From Syntrophosphaera sp035450685 (lineage in GTDB: Bacteria > Cloacimonadota > Cloacimonadia > Cloacimonadales > Cloacimonadaceae): 64,000 nt of DNA. Shown here piece after piece: positions 33,259-41,921 of this stretch. The position numbers and the translations under genes are program-made. Location: positions 1 through 64,000 of the forward strand of contig DAOTNF010000006.1 of assembly GCA_035450685.1 (NCBI GenBank). Direction: 5' to 3'. A model generated the notes under the pieces. The model did not search any database and was not told where the DNA came from. It was given only the letters and a program-made list of their open reading frames with translations. How positions within the stretch are numbered: position 1 is the stretch's first letter; every line of letters begins with the position of its first letter.

Positions 33259-34615
33259 GCTGCTGATTGCCCTGCTGCTGCTTGGCGTTACCCTGCTGAG
33301 CGCCCAACTGGAGTTGTTGAATCCCGCCCAGACTTACATTTCGGTGAGCGTGACCGGTTATGTGAAGAACCCCGGCGTCTATAAAATGACGCCCATGGAC
33401 CGCTTGTCGGACGCTTTGGAAAAAGCCAGAAAGCCTTTTAACGAGCAGGTTCTGCCGATGCAGGCAGTCGTGGAGCCGAAAATCCCCAGCTCCCGCTTCC
33501 CGCTGGAAACCGGGGAGCAGGAAGAGCCGGATTACGATGCCCTGCAGGGGCTGCGCCGGGTGAAGGTCAGCCGGGGCGGCGGCGACTCCTATTACGACCT
33601 GCAAAAGTTCAGACTGACCGGAGATGCCAGCCAGAATCCACTGCTGCGCGATGGCGACGTTATCACGGTTTCCGCCCGGCAGAGCACCGTGTCGCTCACC
33701 GGCATGGTCTATCTGCCCGGGGAATATGAGTTTGTGCCGGGGGACAAGCTGTCGGACATCCTGTCGCTGGCGCAGGGCTTTACCCCGCAGGCCGATCTGG
33801 GCAAAATAGTCATCTACCGCTACCGGGATAACCTGGTGGATTTCGACAATCTGGCCATCGATCTGAACAATACCGACGCGTCCCAGGTGGCGTTGCAGGC
33901 CTTTGACCGGGTGATCGTGCCCCAGGATCTGGAAAAACGGCGGAGCTGGAAGATCACCGTGGACGGCAATGTGAAGGCTCCGGGCGAATACCTCGTGGGG
34001 GAGAGCACCACGCTCTACGACGTCCTGCTGATGTGCGGGGGGCCAAGCTCGCGGGGGGATTTGAGCAGAGCCGTGTATCTGAACGGCAGTTACAGCCTGC
34101 GCACCGATCCGGATTTTGAGCGCCTTAAAAGCCTCTACTATTCGCAGATGACGGTGATGGAATACCAATACATGCGCAACCGCCTGCGTCAGGTGCAGGG
34201 CAGATACAGCGTGGATGTGGCAAAACTGTGGGAAACACGGGGCAAAGAAGGCAATGTGACCCTGCGTGACGGAGATTACCTTTTTGTGCCGGAGCTTCTG
34301 CAGATGGTGGAGGTGAGCGGCCAGGTGGTGAATCCCGGCCTGGTTCCCTGGGTGCGGGGCAAAGATTACAGCTATTACATTCAACAAGCGGGTGGTTATA
34401 CAAACAACCATCGGGTATTTGGCACGCGGATTATCTCCGCGGACAGCGGCAACTGGGTCAAACCCTCCAGGAAGCAGGCTCTGGAACCGGGAGACGTTAT
34501 TTTCGTATCTGAAAAGAACGAACGCCAGTTCTGGACTGATTTTAAGGATTCAGTTGCCGTGGCAGCCTCGGTGCTGACCATCTTTGTGAGCGTCCGCGCG
34601 ATCATAGCAAAATAA
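33248..34615 (+). CDS. SLBB-domain protein, polysaccharide-export type
   Basis: 455 residues with a signal peptide (1-19). At least three SLBB-like beta-grasp units are visible, each with the turn GYVKNPGVYKM (about 33-43), GMVYLPGEYEFVPGDKLSDIL (about 156) and GNVKAPGEYLVGESTTLYDVL (about 240), plus a fourth around GQVVNPGLVPWVRG. A C-terminal membrane span (SVAVAASVLTIFVSVRAII) ends it. SLBB proteins such as Wza line the outer-membrane export path of capsule and exopolysaccharide, but the N-terminal poly-export domain of Wza is missing. Neighbouring sugar genes support a role in glycan export. Confidence 0.85.
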   Translation: MKTKLLIALLLLGVTLLSAQLELLNPAQTYISVSVTGYVKNPGVYKMTPMDRLSDALEKARKPFNEQVLPMQAVVEPKIPSSRFPLETGEQEEPDYDALQGLRRVKVSRGGGDSYYDLQKFRLTGDASQNPLLRDGDVITVSARQSTVSLTGMVYLPGEYEFVPGDKLSDILSLAQGFTPQADLGKIVIYRYRDNLVDFDNLAIDLNNTDASQVALQAFDRVIVPQDLEKRRSWKITVDGNVKAPGEYLVGESTTLYDVLLMCGGPSSRGDLSRAVYLNGSYSLRTDPDFERLKSLYYSQMTVMEYQYMRNRLRQVQGRYSVDVAKLWETRGKEGNVTLRDGDYLFVPELLQMVEVSGQVVNPGLVPWVRGKDYSYYIQQAGGYTNNHRVFGTRIISADSGNWVKPSRKQALEPGDVIFVSEKNERQFWTDFKDSVAVAASVLTIFVSVRAIIAK

Positions 34616-34637
34616 TTTTAACAAGGAGTTATAGATT

Positions 34638-35744
34638 ATGAAAGTCCCCATGCTGGACTTGGATGTTCAATATGAACCGTTGCTGCCGGCAATCCGGCAG
34701 GCAATCGAAAAGGTGTTTGCCTCCCACAAATATATCATGGGGCCCCAAGTGAAGGAACTGGAAGAAAAGATGCAGGAGTATCTGGGCGTCAAACACGCCA
34801 TCGGCTGCGCTTCCGGAACGGATGCCCTGGTGCTGGCCGTGAAGGCCCTGGGCATCGGGGAAGGCGATGAGATCATCACCACCCCCTTCACCTTCTTTGC
34901 CACCGCTTCCTCGATCTGGAGAAACAACGCGCGGCCGCGCTTTGTGGATATCGATTCCAGAACCTTCAACCTTGATCCTGCCCTGATAGAGGCGGCAATC
35001 ACCCCGCGCACCAAGGCCATCATGCCGGTGCATCTTTTCGGGCAATGCTCCGACATGACCGCGATCATGGAGATCGCCCGCAAACACAAGCTGGCGGTGA
35101 TCGAAGACAACGCGCAGGGCATCGGCTGCACCTGGGATGGCAAAATGAGCTGTTCCTTTGGCGATATCGGCACCCTGTCCTTCTTTCCCAGTAAAAACCT
35201 GGGCGCGATGGGCGATGCCGGAATGTGCCTCACCAATTGCGACGATCTGGCCGCCAAGCTGCGCCAACTGAGGGTGCATGGCGAAAACCCCAAGTACTTT
35301 CACAAGTGGGTGGGGCTGAACAGCCGTTTGGACACCCTGCAGGCGGCTATCCTGAGCGTTAAGCTGGATGCCCTGGCAGGCTGGAGCGAAATGCGCCGCG
35401 CCAACGCGAGTTTCTACAACCGGCATCTGGCTTCCGTCCCCCAAATCCGCACGCCCTGGATCGATCCCCGGGCGGTGAGCATCTACAATCAATATACACT
35501 GGTCTGCGAAGACCGGGATGGCCTGAAGAAGCACTTGCAGTCCAAAGAGATAGGCTGCGCCATCTACTATCCGCTGCCGCTGCATCTGCAGGAATGCTTT
35601 GCCGAACTGGGCTATAAGGCCGGAGATCTGCCGGTGGCGGAGAAAATGTCTGCCAGCGTGCTTTCCATCCCTGTTTACCCGGAGATTTCCGATATTCAGA
35701 AACAGTATGTGTGCGATTCAATAGTAGAATATTATAGAGGCTGA
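34638..35744 (+). CDS. DegT/DnrJ/EryC1-family sugar aminotransferase
   Basis: 368 residues; AAGGAGTTATAGATT precedes the ATG. Family motifs are GPQVKELEE, ASGTDALVLAVKALGIG, TTPFTFFATASSI, the PLP-phosphate and ring contacts VIEDNAQ, and the Schiff-base Lys186 in FFPSKNLGAMGDAG. RLDTLQAAIL and the NQYTLV stretch complete the fold. These PLP enzymes aminate 3- or 4-keto nucleotide sugars. With the epimerase and SLBB protein upstream it fits a small amino-sugar/surface glycan cluster; no glycosyltransferase is adjacent. Confidence 0.93.
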   Translation: MKVPMLDLDVQYEPLLPAIRQAIEKVFASHKYIMGPQVKELEEKMQEYLGVKHAIGCASGTDALVLAVKALGIGEGDEIITTPFTFFATASSIWRNNARPRFVDIDSRTFNLDPALIEAAITPRTKAIMPVHLFGQCSDMTAIMEIARKHKLAVIEDNAQGIGCTWDGKMSCSFGDIGTLSFFPSKNLGAMGDAGMCLTNCDDLAAKLRQLRVHGENPKYFHKWVGLNSRLDTLQAAILSVKLDALAGWSEMRRANASFYNRHLASVPQIRTPWIDPRAVSIYNQYTLVCEDRDGLKKHLQSKEIGCAIYYPLPLHLQECFAELGYKAGDLPVAEKMSASVLSIPVYPEISDIQKQYVCDSIVEYYRG

Positions 35745-35747
35745 GTT

Positions 35748-36536
35748 ATGAAACTGATAGTTTGTATAAAACAAGTCCCCGATACCACGGAGATTAAGAT
35801 CGATCCCGTCACCAACACCCTGGTGCGGGAGGGTGTGGAAAGCATCCTGAACCCTTTCGATGCCTATGCCATCGAAGAGGCAGTGCGCCTGAAAGAGCAG
35901 CACGGCGGCAACATCACCGCCATCTGCATGGGACCTCCCCAGGCCGAGGCAACGCTGCGTGAGGCGGTGTCTTTGGGAGTGGATGACATCATCCTGCTCT
36001 CCGACCGCAAGTTTGCCGGAGCGGATACCTGGGCAACCAGCTACACCCTGGCGGCGGCCATCCGCAAGCTGGAGGGGGCTGACCTCATCCTCACGGGGCA
36101 GCAAGCCATCGATGGCGATACAGCCCAGGTGGGGCCGGGCATCGCCGCCCATCTGAACATCCCCCAGACCTGCTTTGTGCGTAAGATCGAAGAGGTCAGT
36201 TCCTGCAATATCACCCTGCAAAGGCTGATGGAAGATGGCAGCGACCGCATCCGTATCAAGCTTCCTGCCGTGATCTCTGTGGTCAAGGAGATCAACACTC
36301 CCCGCCTGCCCTCCCTGCGTGGCAAACGCAACGCCAAGAGCGTGGAACTGAAGGTGTGGAACGCCGACGACCTTGGCCTGGACGAAAAGGACATCGGCCT
36401 CAATGGCTCACCCACCCAGGTGCTGAACATCTTTACCCCCAAACACGAGAAGCTCACCCAGAAATTTGAAGGGGATTCCGATGAAGCGGTGGAACTGATC
36501 GTGAAATCCCTGCACGACCTCACCAAGGGAACCTGA
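35748..36536 (+). CDS. etfB: Electron transfer flavoprotein beta subunit
   Basis: 262 residues. The N-terminal KLIVCIKQVPDTTEIKID, the NPFDAYAIEEAVRLKE stretch, GADTWATSYTLAAAI, the GQQAIDGDTAQVGPGIA segment and the C-terminal PRLPSLRGKRNAKS are typical EtfB. EtfB and EtfA together carry FAD/AMP and pass electrons from dehydrogenases such as acyl-CoA dehydrogenase. The usual adjacent etfA is not here: the next gene is lgt. The start is 3 bases after the aminotransferase stop, so it is co-transcribed with functionally unrelated genes. Confidence 0.93.
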   Translation: MKLIVCIKQVPDTTEIKIDPVTNTLVREGVESILNPFDAYAIEEAVRLKEQHGGNITAICMGPPQAEATLREAVSLGVDDIILLSDRKFAGADTWATSYTLAAAIRKLEGADLILTGQQAIDGDTAQVGPGIAAHLNIPQTCFVRKIEEVSSCNITLQRLMEDGSDRIRIKLPAVISVVKEINTPRLPSLRGKRNAKSVELKVWNADDLGLDEKDIGLNGSPTQVLNIFTPKHEKLTQKFEGDSDEAVELIVKSLHDLTKGT

Positions 36537-36540
36537 AGCG

Positions 36541-37359
36541 ATGCTGAAATACCCGCAGATAAGCCCGGACATCGTGCAGTTCAACCTGTTTGGATTGGAT
36601 CTGCATATCCGGTGGTATGGCTTCTTTTATGTGCTCAGCTTTATCATAGGATACATATTCTATCGCCGCATGCTAAAGATCAGAGGCCTGCATCTTTCCA
36701 AAGAGCATTACGAGGGGCTGATCTTTGCCATCATGCTGGGTGTGGTGCTGGGCGGCAGGCTTGGCTATATCCTGTTTTACAACCTGCCCTACTATCTGCG
36801 GTATCCTCTGGAAATCTTTAGCGTTTGGGAAGGGGGAATGTCTTTCCACGGCGGAGCTTTGGGCGTGATCATCGCCGGCTGGGTCTATCTCAGGAAGCAT
36901 AAACTCAGTTTCTATCCCCTGGCTGACGCCGCCATGCCTTTGGTCGCCATCGGCCTGGGCCTGGGACGCCTGGGCAACTTCATCAACGGCGAATTGTGGG
37001 GCAATGTGACCACTGTGCCTTGGGGAATGGTCTTTCCCGGGGCGGGTGATCTGCCCCGGCACCCCACTCAGCTCTATGAGTTCTTCCTTGAGGGGGTGGT
37101 GCTGTTCATCGTCACCTATCTGATTCTCAGGCGCTGCAAGAAGGATGGCATGGGTTTTTGGAGCTTCATCGGCCTCTATGGGGTGTTTCGCTTCCTGATC
37201 GAGTTTGTGCGCGAACCGGATGATCTGGATGTTTACCGCAAATATGGTTACTTTCTGGGCTTCATGACCATCGGGCAGATACTCAGCCTGCTCATGATCA
37301 TAGCCGCGGCCATCGGCATCTGGAGCCTCTATCGACAAAAACCGGAGTCTAATGAATGA
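36541..37359 (+). CDS. lgt: Prolipoprotein diacylglyceryl transferase
   Basis: 272 residues, about seven membrane spans. The Lgt signature GRLGNFINGELWG is intact, with the upstream MSFHGGALG and the later ARG-containing RHPTQLYEFFLEG and FRFLIEFVREPD. It transfers diacylglyceryl from phosphatidylglycerol to the lipobox Cys of prolipoproteins in the inner membrane. The window encodes several lipoproteins, including the very next gene, which overlaps by four bases (ATGA). Confidence 0.96.
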   Translation: MLKYPQISPDIVQFNLFGLDLHIRWYGFFYVLSFIIGYIFYRRMLKIRGLHLSKEHYEGLIFAIMLGVVLGGRLGYILFYNLPYYLRYPLEIFSVWEGGMSFHGGALGVIIAGWVYLRKHKLSFYPLADAAMPLVAIGLGLGRLGNFINGELWGNVTTVPWGMVFPGAGDLPRHPTQLYEFFLEGVVLFIVTYLILRRCKKDGMGFWSFIGLYGVFRFLIEFVREPDDLDVYRKYGYFLGFMTIGQILSLLMIIAAAIGIWSLYRQKPESNE

Positions 37360-38066
37360 AAACCAAGCTTTGCCTGATCGTATCCCTGCTTTTGGCGGCG
37401 CTGCTGCTGAGCTCCTGCGCTACTTTCAGGGTTCCCACTCCGCAGGACATCCTGCGGGCGGAACTGCTCAAGTGGAAAAACTTCTCTGCGGAAGGCGTGA
37501 TGGAAGTCAACTACTCCTTCATCTCTCTGCGCAAGATGTTTTCCGTGAACAAGACGGGCGACGAATTCCGGCTGGATATGCTGGATGGAGGCATCATGGG
37601 CATCAATCCCGAGCCACTGATGAGCCTTTACATGGGGCCTTATCTTTCCTTGAAGATACCGATCTATCCCGATCTGGAGCAGATCGCCGCCAGCCTGGAC
37701 ATCCAGAGCAATCCCCTGGCCTTCCTCAAAGATACCGATGGCATCGTATCCCGCTATGGAAACGAGATCATTGCCAACCACAAGGTTAGCATCGGCGATG
37801 CCGACCTGAGCTTCAACGACCGTCTGCAGCTCACCCGCATCGACATCAAGGACATGGACAGCTACCTTGAAGTGGCCTACAGCAAAAAAGGCGATCCGGA
37901 CATAGTGGCTTTTAACCTGGAAAACAAAGCCAGCCTGAAACTTTTTGTGGACAGCATCAGCTACGGACAGGCGGCGGTAAGCCCCTTGCCCAAAAGCCAG
38001 CCCGCTCCCCTGAGTGACGATCTGCTCAAACTCATGGACAAACTTTTATCCCCGCGAGGAAAATAA
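37356..38066 (+). CDS. Lipoprotein, DUF4292/LolA-like
   Basis: 236 residues. The signal peptide ends in lipobox LLSSC (acylated Cys about 21). The mature part is a single beta-rich domain with repeated two-residue-step strand patterns (EGVMEVNYSFISLRKMFSV, EFRLDMLDG, LQLTRIDIKD), resembling LolA/LolB-fold lipoproteins such as DUF4292. I assign the family with moderate confidence. It overlaps lgt by four bases. A role in carrying or inserting lipids or lipoproteins would suit the fold and neighbour but is inference. Confidence 0.75.
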   Translation: MKTKLCLIVSLLLAALLLSSCATFRVPTPQDILRAELLKWKNFSAEGVMEVNYSFISLRKMFSVNKTGDEFRLDMLDGGIMGINPEPLMSLYMGPYLSLKIPIYPDLEQIAASLDIQSNPLAFLKDTDGIVSRYGNEIIANHKVSIGDADLSFNDRLQLTRIDIKDMDSYLEVAYSKKGDPDIVAFNLENKASLKLFVDSISYGQAAVSPLPKSQPAPLSDDLLKLMDKLLSPRGK

Positions 38067-38071
38067 CAGCC

Positions 38072-39367
38072 ATGATCAGCCGCTACACCCTGCCCGAAAT
38101 GGAACGCATCTGGACCCAGGAGTACCGCTATGAATGCTGGCTGGAAGTGGAACTGGCCGCCGCGCGCGCCATGCACGACCTGGGCATCATTCCCGATGCC
38201 GACTGGGAAAACATCTCCGGCAAAGCCGACTTCAACAGCGAACGGATTGACGAGATAGAGGCGGTCACCCGTCACGACGTAATCGCTTTCCTGACCAATG
38301 TGGCGGAAAACGTGGGCGAGAGCGCCCGCTGGATACATTTTGGCCTCACTTCCTCGGATGTGCTGGATACCGCCACAGCCTTGCAGCTCAGACAGGCGGG
38401 AGAACTGATCCTGGCGGAGCTGAACCGCCTGGGCGAGACCCTGAAGCTCAAAGCCCGCCAATACCGCAACACCCTCTGCATGGGGCGCTCCCACGGCATC
38501 CACGCCGAACCAACCAGCTTTGGCCTCAAGTTTGCCCTCTGGTATGAGGAGACCCAGCGCAACATCCAGCGCCTGCAGGCAGCCATCGCGACGGTCTCGG
38601 TGGGCCAGTTCAGCGGCGCGGTTGGCAATTTTGCCCATCTGGATCCCCAGGTGGAGGAACTGGCCTGCAAATATCTGGATTTGGAGCCTGTGAAGGTTTC
38701 CACCCAGGTGATCCAGCGTGACCGGCATGCCAGCTTTTTGTGTGAACTTGCCCTGATCGGATCGCTCTTGGAGAAGATCGGCATGGAGGTCAGGCATCTG
38801 CAGCGCACCGAGGTGCAGGAAGCGGAAGAAAACTTTGGCAAGGGCCAGAAAGGCAGCTCCGCCATGCCCCATAAGCGCAATCCCATCATCAGCGAACAGC
38901 TTTGCGGCCTGGCACGTGTCCTGCGCTCCAACGCCCTGGCAGCCATGGAAAACAACGCCCTCTGGCACGAGCGCGACATCTCCCACTCCAGCGTGGAACG
39001 GGTGATCCTGCCCGATTCCTGCATCCTGGCCCACTACATGCTTTCCAAAGCCTGCGGCCTGATCAATAACCTGGTGGTCTATCCCCAGAACATGCAGGCA
39101 AATCTCGAACTCACCAATGGCCTCGTTTTTTCCCAGGCCCTGCTCCTGCATCTCACTCAAAAGGGGCTTTCCCGGGAAAAGGCCTACGAACTGGTCCAAT
39201 CCAACGCCATGCGCTGCTTTGAGACCGGCAAGCCATTCATCCAATACGTCCTGGCGGACGAGCGCATCACCAGCCTTTTGCCCGCCGCCGAGATCAAAGA
39301 CATTTTCGATTACGACCGGTATCTGCGCAATGTGGATGCCATCCTGAAGCGCTGTGGAATCATCTGA
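38072..39367 (+). CDS. purB: Adenylosuccinate lyase
   Basis: 431 residues, standard length. The fumarase/aspartase superfamily signature SSAMPHKRNPI is present, as are TRHDVIAFL, HFGLTSSDVLDTA and MGRSHGIHAEPT with its catalytic His. It cleaves SAICAR to AICAR and adenylosuccinate to AMP. The AICAR formed is the substrate of PurH, encoded at 22498. It follows the lipoprotein gene after 5 bases. Confidence 0.97.
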   Translation: MISRYTLPEMERIWTQEYRYECWLEVELAAARAMHDLGIIPDADWENISGKADFNSERIDEIEAVTRHDVIAFLTNVAENVGESARWIHFGLTSSDVLDTATALQLRQAGELILAELNRLGETLKLKARQYRNTLCMGRSHGIHAEPTSFGLKFALWYEETQRNIQRLQAAIATVSVGQFSGAVGNFAHLDPQVEELACKYLDLEPVKVSTQVIQRDRHASFLCELALIGSLLEKIGMEVRHLQRTEVQEAEENFGKGQKGSSAMPHKRNPIISEQLCGLARVLRSNALAAMENNALWHERDISHSSVERVILPDSCILAHYMLSKACGLINNLVVYPQNMQANLELTNGLVFSQALLLHLTQKGLSREKAYELVQSNAMRCFETGKPFIQYVLADERITSLLPAAEIKDIFDYDRYLRNVDAILKRCGII

Positions 39368-39407
39368 GCGCCCAACCCCCGAACGCAGATTTCTGCAAGG
39401 AGAAGTC

Positions 39408-39851
39408 ATGAAGACCATTATAAGCGCCCTGATCCTGCTGGCCATTCTGCTGCCGGCGGCATTGATCGCGGAAACACACTCCATCAAAGGATTGTGGTTC
39501 GATGAAAATAAAACCAGCAAGATCGAAATCTACCAAAGCAATGCTGGCAAATACTACGGCAAGATTAACTGGCTCAAAGCGCCTAACGACGCCAAAGGCA
39601 AGCCCCTCACCGACAAAGAGAATCCCGATCCCAAGCTGCGCAACCGCCCCCTGATCGATCTCGTGATTCTGAGCGGACTGGTGGACAAGGGCGGCAACAA
39701 ATACACCAACGGCACCATCTACGACCCCGAATCCGGCAAAACCTATTCCTGCAGAGGCGAGCTGACCAGCGAGAACGTGCTCAAACTGCGCGGCTATATC
39801 GGTTTGCCGACCCTGGGTAGGTCAACGGTCTGGACCAGAGCCAACAAATAA
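39408..39851 (+). CDS. DUF2147-family secreted protein
   Basis: 147 residues from the ATG at 39408, which has AAGGAGAAGTC in front; an upstream in-frame ATG at 39354 overlaps purB and lacks such a site. Residues 1-21 are a signal peptide. The mature protein begins IKGLWFDENKTSKIEIYQ and contains GKYYGKINWLKAPND, LIDLVILSGL, NGTIYDPESGKTYSC and LRGYIGLPTLGRSTVWTR, all typical of DUF2147, a small beta-barrel-like periplasmic domain of unknown function. Confidence 0.9.
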   Translation: MKTIISALILLAILLPAALIAETHSIKGLWFDENKTSKIEIYQSNAGKYYGKINWLKAPNDAKGKPLTDKENPDPKLRNRPLIDLVILSGLVDKGGNKYTNGTIYDPESGKTYSCRGELTSENVLKLRGYIGLPTLGRSTVWTRANK

Positions 39852-39914
39852 AGACATCGACTGCCGCCGTTTGCACGGAGCCAGCAAGCTCCGAAACAGC
39901 GCAGGGAGGATAGT

Positions 39915-40601
39915 ATGCCCGCTAAAACCAGCCAGTATCTGCTTTCCGATCCCGTCAGCCTGAGACGGATCAAGCTGCTCCAGTTTCGCAGCCAGGTGCC
40001 TGCCCTGCTACTTTTGCTGCTGGCTCTGGCGCTCAACTACATCTTTCCCTCCGCCAACCTCTACAAACTGGCGCTGCTGCTGGCCATCGTGGCTGTCGCC
40101 TGGTTCCTCTACCTCGGGTTTTGCTATCGCTACAGGCAGCGCATCCCCATCCCGCCCGAGGCTTCACTGGTCTCGCCGGTGCAGGGCAATATTCGCTCCG
40201 TGCAAGGCAACGGCGACATCACCCTGGTAAACATCCGCAAGATGGTGTTGGACAGCGTTGAGATACGCAGCCCCCACCAGGATTGCACCCTGGAGGACGG
40301 CGTGCTGCACCTGTCCTCGGCAGCGGGAAAGATCAGTTTCCGCTTCAATATCTCCAGGGTCATTTGGTTTAACGATCCCGACTTCAGCACGGGCAACATC
40401 ATCGGAATGGCCGTGGGAGCGGGAAACTGCACCATCACCCTGCCCGGCAGCCTGGAACTGGACCTCAAGCCCGGGCAGGCGTTGGATGCCGGGAGTCCCA
40501 TCATCCCCAATCTGCTGGAAGCGGCTGTGAAAACCAGGCAGGAGCGCCAGGTGGTTTTGGAAGCGCTGGCTGATTTTGATGAGGAAAGCACCGAAAGCTG
40601 A
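39915..40601 (+). CDS. Membrane protein resembling phosphatidylserine decarboxylase without the pyruvoyl site
   Basis: 228 residues; GGGAGGATAGT precedes the ATG. Two membrane spans (about 30-45 and 50-70) are followed by RQRIPIPPEASLVSPVQG and, near the end, GMAVGAGNCTITLPG and LKPGQALDAGSPII. These resemble the ends of short phosphatidylserine decarboxylases (fRxPxRxIP, SPaDGkV; GmIrFGSrvd.yLP, vGdxVxAGExi), but the self-cleaving Gly-Ser pair is replaced by AlaGlyAsn. If related it should be inactive as a decarboxylase. The beta-hairpin words also occur in lipoyl- or M23-like domains, so the relation is tentative. Confidence 0.45.
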   Translation: MPAKTSQYLLSDPVSLRRIKLLQFRSQVPALLLLLLALALNYIFPSANLYKLALLLAIVAVAWFLYLGFCYRYRQRIPIPPEASLVSPVQGNIRSVQGNGDITLVNIRKMVLDSVEIRSPHQDCTLEDGVLHLSSAAGKISFRFNISRVIWFNDPDFSTGNIIGMAVGAGNCTITLPGSLELDLKPGQALDAGSPIIPNLLEAAVKTRQERQVVLEALADFDEESTES

Positions 40602-40614
40602 ACAGGGAGGATAT

Positions 40615-41460
40615 TTGCGAAGTAATGCTTTATTGATTGTGCTGTTACTGGTTATTGCCGGAGTTGCGCTTGTCTCCGCGGGTTCCGTTGTTCACGACAC
40701 AGTTGATGACCCTGAACTGGCCGAGGCTTCGGGACTGGCTTCCAGCCTGCTCACCCCCGGTATCCTTTACACCCACAACGATTCCGGCGGCGCTCCCACC
40801 GTCTATACCCTCAACCGCCGCGGCCTGGTGCCTGCCAGGATCAAACTGAAAGGCGTCACCAACCGCGACTGGGAAGACATTGCCGTGGCCCGCGATCCAC
40901 GCACCCAAAAGCCCTGTGTGTATGTGGGCGATATCGGCGACAACAACGCGCGCTACAACTCTGTTTTCGTCTATCGCTTTGAGGAAATTCCCCTGGAAGA
41001 TACGCTGATGAGCGTGTCCAGGATTGATAAATATGAGATCGTTTACGAGGATGGCCCCCGGGACGCCGAAGCCCTGCTGGTGGATCCCCGCAGCGGCGAC
41101 ATCTGCATCATCAGCAAACGCGAAGAGCAGGTGGGAGTCTATCTGGTTCCCTATCCCCAATCCACCGATAAGGTGAACCAGGCCAAAAAGATCGCCACCC
41201 TTCCTTATAGCTGGGTGACCGCGGCGGACATCTCCCCCAATGGAAAGTATATCCTGGTAAAGACTTATACAAACATCTACCGCTATAAAAGATCAGGTTC
41301 GCAAACGCTTGCCCAGGCTTTCGCGAAAAAGCCCAAAACCATGCCCTACAAGCTCGAACAGCAGGGCGAGGCCGTGGCCTGGGACCACAAGGGCAAAGGC
41401 TACTTCACCCTCAGCGAAAGGGTGGGCAGCACACCCGCGGAACTTTATTACTACAAATAG
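40615..41460 (+). CDS. Exported propeller-like protein of unknown function
   Basis: I prefer the TTG at 40615, which has GGGAGG at good distance and opens directly into a signal peptide (RSNALLIVLLLVIAGVALVSAG); an ATG at 40576 lies inside the previous gene. The mature 260 residues contain ASGLASSLLTPGILYTHNDS, then NRDWEDIAVA, VGDIGDNNARY, DAEALLVDPRSGDICIISKR and AADISPNGKYILVKTY, a repeating beta-propeller pattern like SdiA-regulated or phytase-like propellers. The Asp-rich turns could bind metal. Last gene of the long plus-strand run. Confidence 0.75.
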   Translation: MRSNALLIVLLLVIAGVALVSAGSVVHDTVDDPELAEASGLASSLLTPGILYTHNDSGGAPTVYTLNRRGLVPARIKLKGVTNRDWEDIAVARDPRTQKPCVYVGDIGDNNARYNSVFVYRFEEIPLEDTLMSVSRIDKYEIVYEDGPRDAEALLVDPRSGDICIISKREEQVGVYLVPYPQSTDKVNQAKKIATLPYSWVTAADISPNGKYILVKTYTNIYRYKRSGSQTLAQAFAKKPKTMPYKLEQQGEAVAWDHKGKGYFTLSERVGSTPAELYYYK

Positions 41461-41482
41461 CCCGGCAGTTCAAACAGGTTTG

Positions 41483-41529
41483 GGACAGTTCGCCTGACCC
41501 GCTTTTCCGGGAGGGGCGAAGGACTGTCC
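41483..41529 (+). repeat. Inverted repeat after the propeller gene
   Basis: GGGACAGTTCGCC and GGCGAAGGACTGTCC form an imperfect stem around a C/T-rich loop. There is no T tract, so termination activity is uncertain. Confidence 0.5.
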
Positions 41530-41543
41530 ATATTCGGCTGGCG

Positions 41544-41727
41544 TAGCACCAATTATTAGTGGGGGGACACTTTTTTATTGGGAGTAATAGACATCCATGT
41601 GTGATAAAGCAAGCGATATGTTATTGGCGGACAAACTTCAACGCGCCCTCATTTGCAACATGACCCCAGGCGTGGGTTAACCTTGGGTCAACCTTATAAT
41701 TTATAAGGATGACCTAAGGATGATGGC
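41544..41727 (+). repeat. Dispersed CATCATCCTTAGG repeat, copy 4 (long form with insertion)
   Basis: Starts TAGCACC and ATTATTAG, has CCCTCATTTGCA at 41646, and ends with TTGGGTCAACCTTATAATTT and ATAAGGATGACCTAAGGATG. It is about 80 bases longer than copies 2 and 3 between the first and second blocks. Confidence 0.7.
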
Positions 41728-41868
41728 CTGAATTTTTTTAGCCTCAAATGGCAGGGATATGGGAAAGAGATTGGGGTGACCCAGTCTTACAAGTGGGGGT
41801 AGCGGTATGCAAATCCGGCTATTACTGTCCATAACATAGTGTGCTTCTGATATTGTTTCAAGATCTGT

Positions 41869-41896
41869 AAAAAAGGGGAGGAACGCTTCCTCCCCC
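41869..41896 (-). terminator. Rho-independent terminator of the mscS-barrel operon
   Basis: On the minus strand GGGGAGGA and TCCTCCCC enclose AGCGT and are followed by TTTTTT, 26 bases past the stop of the DUF3078 gene. Confidence 0.85.
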
Positions 41897-41921
41897 GTGT
41901 CGTATGTATCGGATATCAGGT

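Larger units (their letters stand above)
41461..41921. other. Intergenic gap between convergent genes
   Basis: About 460 bases without a gene. It contains an inverted repeat just after the propeller gene, the longest copy of the dispersed repeat (41544-41727), and the terminator of the opposing barrel gene. Confidence 0.6.

Noticed and set aside
37961..39520. A 519-residue minus-strand frame across purB
   Set aside because: Shadow of purB, whose signature and length are complete.
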